Below, piece after piece: positions 14,100 to 15,580 of a stretch of 15,580 bases of DNA (positions within the stretch are counted from its first letter, which is position 1; every line of letters starts with the position of its first letter). The DNA comes from CAZUVM01 sp964623885 (GTDB lineage Bacteria; Verrucomicrobiota; Verrucomicrobiia; Limisphaerales; UBA8199). The DNA lies in the NCBI GenBank assembly GCA_964623885.1, contig CAZUVM010000033.1:1-15580 (forward strand), read 5' to 3'. The translations under genes were made by a program, and so were the position numbers. The notes below the pieces were generated by a model. That model was not told where the DNA came from. It saw only the letters and a program-made list of their open reading frames with translations, and ran no database searches.

Positions 14100-14366
14100 G
14101 TGATCGACGGCAGCACTGTGGAAGCATTGGGAAAGCAAGCGGTGACAATTGCGCGGCAAGTTGAATTTCCGCTCGCGGTGGCGGTTTGCGCGTGGTGCCG
14201 GCCGAAAGAATTGGGAGCCGCGCTCGGTTCAGTCTCGCACGGAATTTGTCCCGGTCACCTGCGCAAACTCAAGCTGCAATTGCAGGGAGTAACATTCGGT
14301 GCTCGCCCGCAACGTCGGCGTCATCCCCAGGCGCTCGGGAGCGAACCGTTGCTATTCCCTGTTTGA
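14100..14366 (+). CDS. Small protein with a CAWC / SHGICPxH Cys-His motif
   Basis: An 88-residue frame starts at GTG 14100. The recognisable part is residues 29-58: C30-AWC33, then SVSH47-GIC50-PGH53-LRKLKL. Two Cys, then His-Gly-x-Cys-Pro-x-His, is a pattern known from small bacterial proteins and from tails of signalling proteins (the CAWC ... SHGICP motif), probably a metal or redox knuckle. The first 29 residues (VEALGKQAVTIARQVEF) could form a helix. The last 25 look unstructured and may be non-native. The stop overlaps the end of rplI on the other strand by 15 bases. A palindromic element lies upstream. It could be a real small protein or a remnant of a longer one. The preserved motif supports the frame; the function is unknown. 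Confidence 0.5.
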   Translation: MIDGSTVEALGKQAVTIARQVEFPLAVAVCAWCRPKELGAALGSVSHGICPGHLRKLKLQLQGVTFGARPQRRRHPQALGSEPLLFPV

Positions 14367-15104
14367 ACCCTCGGCAGATTTCTCGGCGCGCGCAGGGCGC
14401 GGTCCTTTTGGGCCCTTCGCAACTTCCCTTGGTCCGCGAGCCGGACGCTCGCCTTTGCCTGCAGGTTCGGCTTTGCCGGCGTGTTCGGCACGAGGGGCAT
14501 GGGGCTTGCGCTCTCCAGCAGCCGGCGCCTTCTCAGTTCTGACTGCCCTTTCGCCGCCAGCCTCAGGCCGGCGACCGCGCTTCTCGGTCCTCGGATGTTC
14601 TTCCTTCTTACCTTCCGCGGCCGGAGCGGCGGTGGGCGCAGGCAACGGTGTGCTGCTCTCGACGCGCACCTTCAGCGAACTGGTCACGTTGGGATGCAGA
14701 CGCAATTCCACTTCATACTCGCCCAGCGCGCGGATGGGCTGGTCGAGGTGAATCTTCCTTTTATCGAGGGCAACCTCAAATTGGGTCTTGAGCTGGTCGG
14801 CAACCATGCCCGAGGTCACCGTGCCGAACATCTTGCCATCCTCGCCCGTTTTAACCGTGACGACACAAAGCAGTTTGGAAATGCTCTTGGCCAGCTCGCT
14901 CATGGTATTGAGCTCGTGCGCCTCGCGTTCGGCGCGCCGCTGCTTCAGCGCCTCGAGACGGCGCTTGTTGGCCCCCGTCAGGGGAATCGCCAGGCCCTGC
15001 GGAAAAAGGTAGTTGCGCGCATAACCGGCCGCGACCCGGACCTGGTCGGACTCGCCACCAAGCCCGACAATGTTATGCGTCAGAATGACTTCGGTCTTTG
15101 CCAT
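14352..15104 (-). CDS. rplI: Ribosomal protein bL9 with a long basic C-terminal extension
   Basis: bL9 binds 23S rRNA at the base of the L1 stalk and reaches out from the large subunit. Residues 1-150 are a complete L9: MAKTEVILTHNIVGLGG, the family signature between Gly16 and Thr43 (including GYARNYLFPQG), the long connecting helix (about 44-78), and a C-terminal domain with KMFGTVTSG (91-99). Typical L9 ends near 148. Here about 100 more residues follow, rich in Ala, Pro, Glu, Lys and Arg, with no predicted fold. The start ATG 15104 is fixed by the family N-terminus. No Shine-Dalgarno is visible. The usual partners rpsF, ssb and rpsR are not directly upstream in the visible 476 bases, so it is probably transcribed from its own promoter. 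Confidence 0.95.
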   Translation of the reverse strand: MAKTEVILTHNIVGLGGESDQVRVAAGYARNYLFPQGLAIPLTGANKRRLEALKQRRAEREAHELNTMSELAKSISKLLCVVTVKTGEDGKMFGTVTSGMVADQLKTQFEVALDKRKIHLDQPIRALGEYEVELRLHPNVTSSLKVRVESSTPLPAPTAAPAAEGKKEEHPRTEKRGRRPEAGGERAVRTEKAPAAGERKPHAPRAEHAGKAEPAGKGERPARGPREVAKGPKGPRPARAEKSAEGSNRE

Positions 15105-15140
15105 AAAATGAGTTCGGTTCTACAACGAAATCGAACGGAC

Positions 15141-15169
15141 ACCTTAGCGCACCACTAGTCGCATGACAA
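15141..15169 (-). promoter_or_regulatory. Possible sigma70-type promoter for rplI
   Basis: On the minus strand TTGTCA (15169-15164; one mismatch to TTGACA) is followed after exactly 17 bases by TAAGGT (15146-15141; three matches to TATAAT). Transcription from here would give a leader of about 30 bases before the rplI ATG. The spacing is ideal, but the -10 box is weak. Confidence 0.35.
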
Positions 15170-15439
15170 CAGCTAAAACGGGACACCAAAAGGCCCAAAA
15201 TCGGCCCAAAAACCTTCGCCAAACCGCGGCGGATTCGAAGAGACATTTCGGTCGGGAGCGCATCGAACGCCGAAATGACTAATCACAGCGTTGTGCATAA
15301 GGACGGGGTACTCTTTATGACGCGCGATGCCACTACGCGACCGATTCGCGCAGGGACGAATTCGGTGCCGGCGGCGGCAGGCTCTGGTCCATGACCTTTG
15401 CGTTCGGTGTCCTATGCGACCAGAACGAGCTAAAATGAA

Positions 15440-15470
15440 GTCCCGGAGGGACGACTGAGAGTAGCCCAGA
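15440..15470. repeat. Dispersed-repeat-like segment with a GTCCC-GGA-GGGAC palindrome
   Basis: GTCCC (15440-15444) and GGGAC (15448-15452) flank GGA, followed by GACTGAGAGTAGCCCAGA. This sequence style resembles a repeat often seen in verrucomicrobial genomes. It is distinct from the decamer-arm elements elsewhere in the window. Only one copy is visible here, so its repeat nature is from recall, not shown. Confidence 0.4.
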
Positions 15471-15521
15471 AGTTCTCTGTGCTGACAAATGGTTTTTCAT
15501 AAAAGTTATTCACGGGGTTGT

Positions 15522-15580
15522 TTAGCTTGCCTTAGCCGGCTTCACTGCGAGAACCCAGGAGCCGTGTTTGAGTTGATTGG
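15522..15580 (-). CDS. Possible C-terminal end of a gene entering from the right
   Basis: A minus-strand frame is open from the window edge to a TAA at 15524-15522. It reads NQLKHGSWVLAVKPAKAS, a natural-looking protein end. It is too short to assign. A competing plus-strand frame from ATG 15489 is also open to the edge, but its sequence looks less protein-like. Confidence 0.3.
   Translation of the reverse strand, partial: NQLKHGSWVLAVKPAKAS

Larger units (their letters stand above)
15105..15521. other. Non-coding stretch upstream of rplI
   Basis: These 417 bases show no convincing gene. Besides a possible rplI promoter (15141-15169) and a dispersed repeat (15440-15470), there is an 8-bp stem CATTTCGG / CCGAAATG (15244-15251, 15270-15277). 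There is also a 5-bp stem CGCGA / TCGCG (15336-15340, 15346-15350). A 55-codon minus-strand frame (15500-15333) runs through the repeat and is probably not a gene. Confidence 0.5.

Noticed and set aside
14481..15158. 225-codon plus-strand frame and other frames opposite rplI
   Set aside because: They mirror the rplI coding strand. L9 is unmistakable on the minus strand.
15150..15163. CACCACTAGTCG near the rplI promoter resembling the 2126 arm
   Set aside because: The match is short, has no partner arm nearby, and is expected by chance.
15333..15500. 55-codon minus-strand frame upstream of rplI
   Set aside because: It runs through the dispersed-repeat segment, and its sequence (GLLSVVPPGLHF) looks like a chance translation of the repeat.
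15489..15580. Plus-strand frame open to the right edge (MVFHKSYSRGCLACLSRL)
   Set aside because: There is no Shine-Dalgarno or recognised motif, and the opposite strand gives a more protein-like C-terminus. It is too short to decide firmly.

Overview
The window (about 59% GC by eye) looks like chromosomal DNA of a soil- or freshwater-type verrucomicrobium, probably near the Pedosphaera/Limisphaerales group. This is inferred from family style, not from a marker phylogeny. The pointers are a zinc-ribbon/one-pass membrane protein, an H-X9-D-type pseudopilin, a secreted glycosidase ending in a short module that closes on FYRL, a SHOCT-ended Ala/Pro-rich secreted protein, an L9 protein with a long basic tail, dispersed palindromic repeats, and almost no Shine-Dalgarno sequences.

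Layout. Positions 1-2049 (minus) hold the N-terminal part of sufD (Fe-S cluster assembly), preceded on the same strand by argG. Positions 2126-2284 are an imperfect palindromic element between argG and a zinc-ribbon membrane protein (2292-3158, minus). Divergent from that gene, argH (3258-4673) and a squalene synthase-like gene (4704-5699) form a plus-strand pair, followed by a secreted repeat/SHOCT protein (5763-6917). A minus-strand block then converges on it. In transcription order it is a pseudopilin-like protein with an added C-terminal membrane anchor (11380-10232), a secreted clan-A-like glycosidase with LGFP-like repeats (10145-8475) and cardiolipin synthase (8419-6950). Divergent again, 11646-13722 is a tight plus-strand run: TIM-barrel sugar isomerase, UbiE/MenG methyltransferase and RfaE2 adenylyltransferase. 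A gene-poor stretch (13723-14099) carries a perfect hairpin and a second palindromic element. It is followed by a small Cys/His protein (14100-14366) whose end overlaps rplI (14352-15104, minus). Positions 15105-15521 are non-coding as far as I can see, with a possible rplI promoter and a dispersed repeat. The right edge may hold the last codons of another minus-strand gene.

How the genes fit together. ArgG and ArgH are consecutive steps of arginine synthesis, placed close together but on opposite strands with a zinc-ribbon gene between. Several other genes serve the envelope: squalene synthase (hopanoid or other triterpenoid precursor), cardiolipin synthase, the secreted glycosidase and pseudopilin, and RfaE2 (ADP-heptose, implying a heptose-containing LPS-type outer membrane). 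UbiE/MenG serves the respiratory quinone.

No defence island, CRISPR array, prophage, transposase, rRNA or tRNA was recognised. The best leads are the two decamer-periodic palindromic elements of nearly equal size, a paired GTGAAAYTCAC operator-like site, the tail-anchored pseudopilin next to an LGFP glycosidase, the four-unit KAR-repeat SHOCT protein, and the small CAWC/HGICPxH protein.
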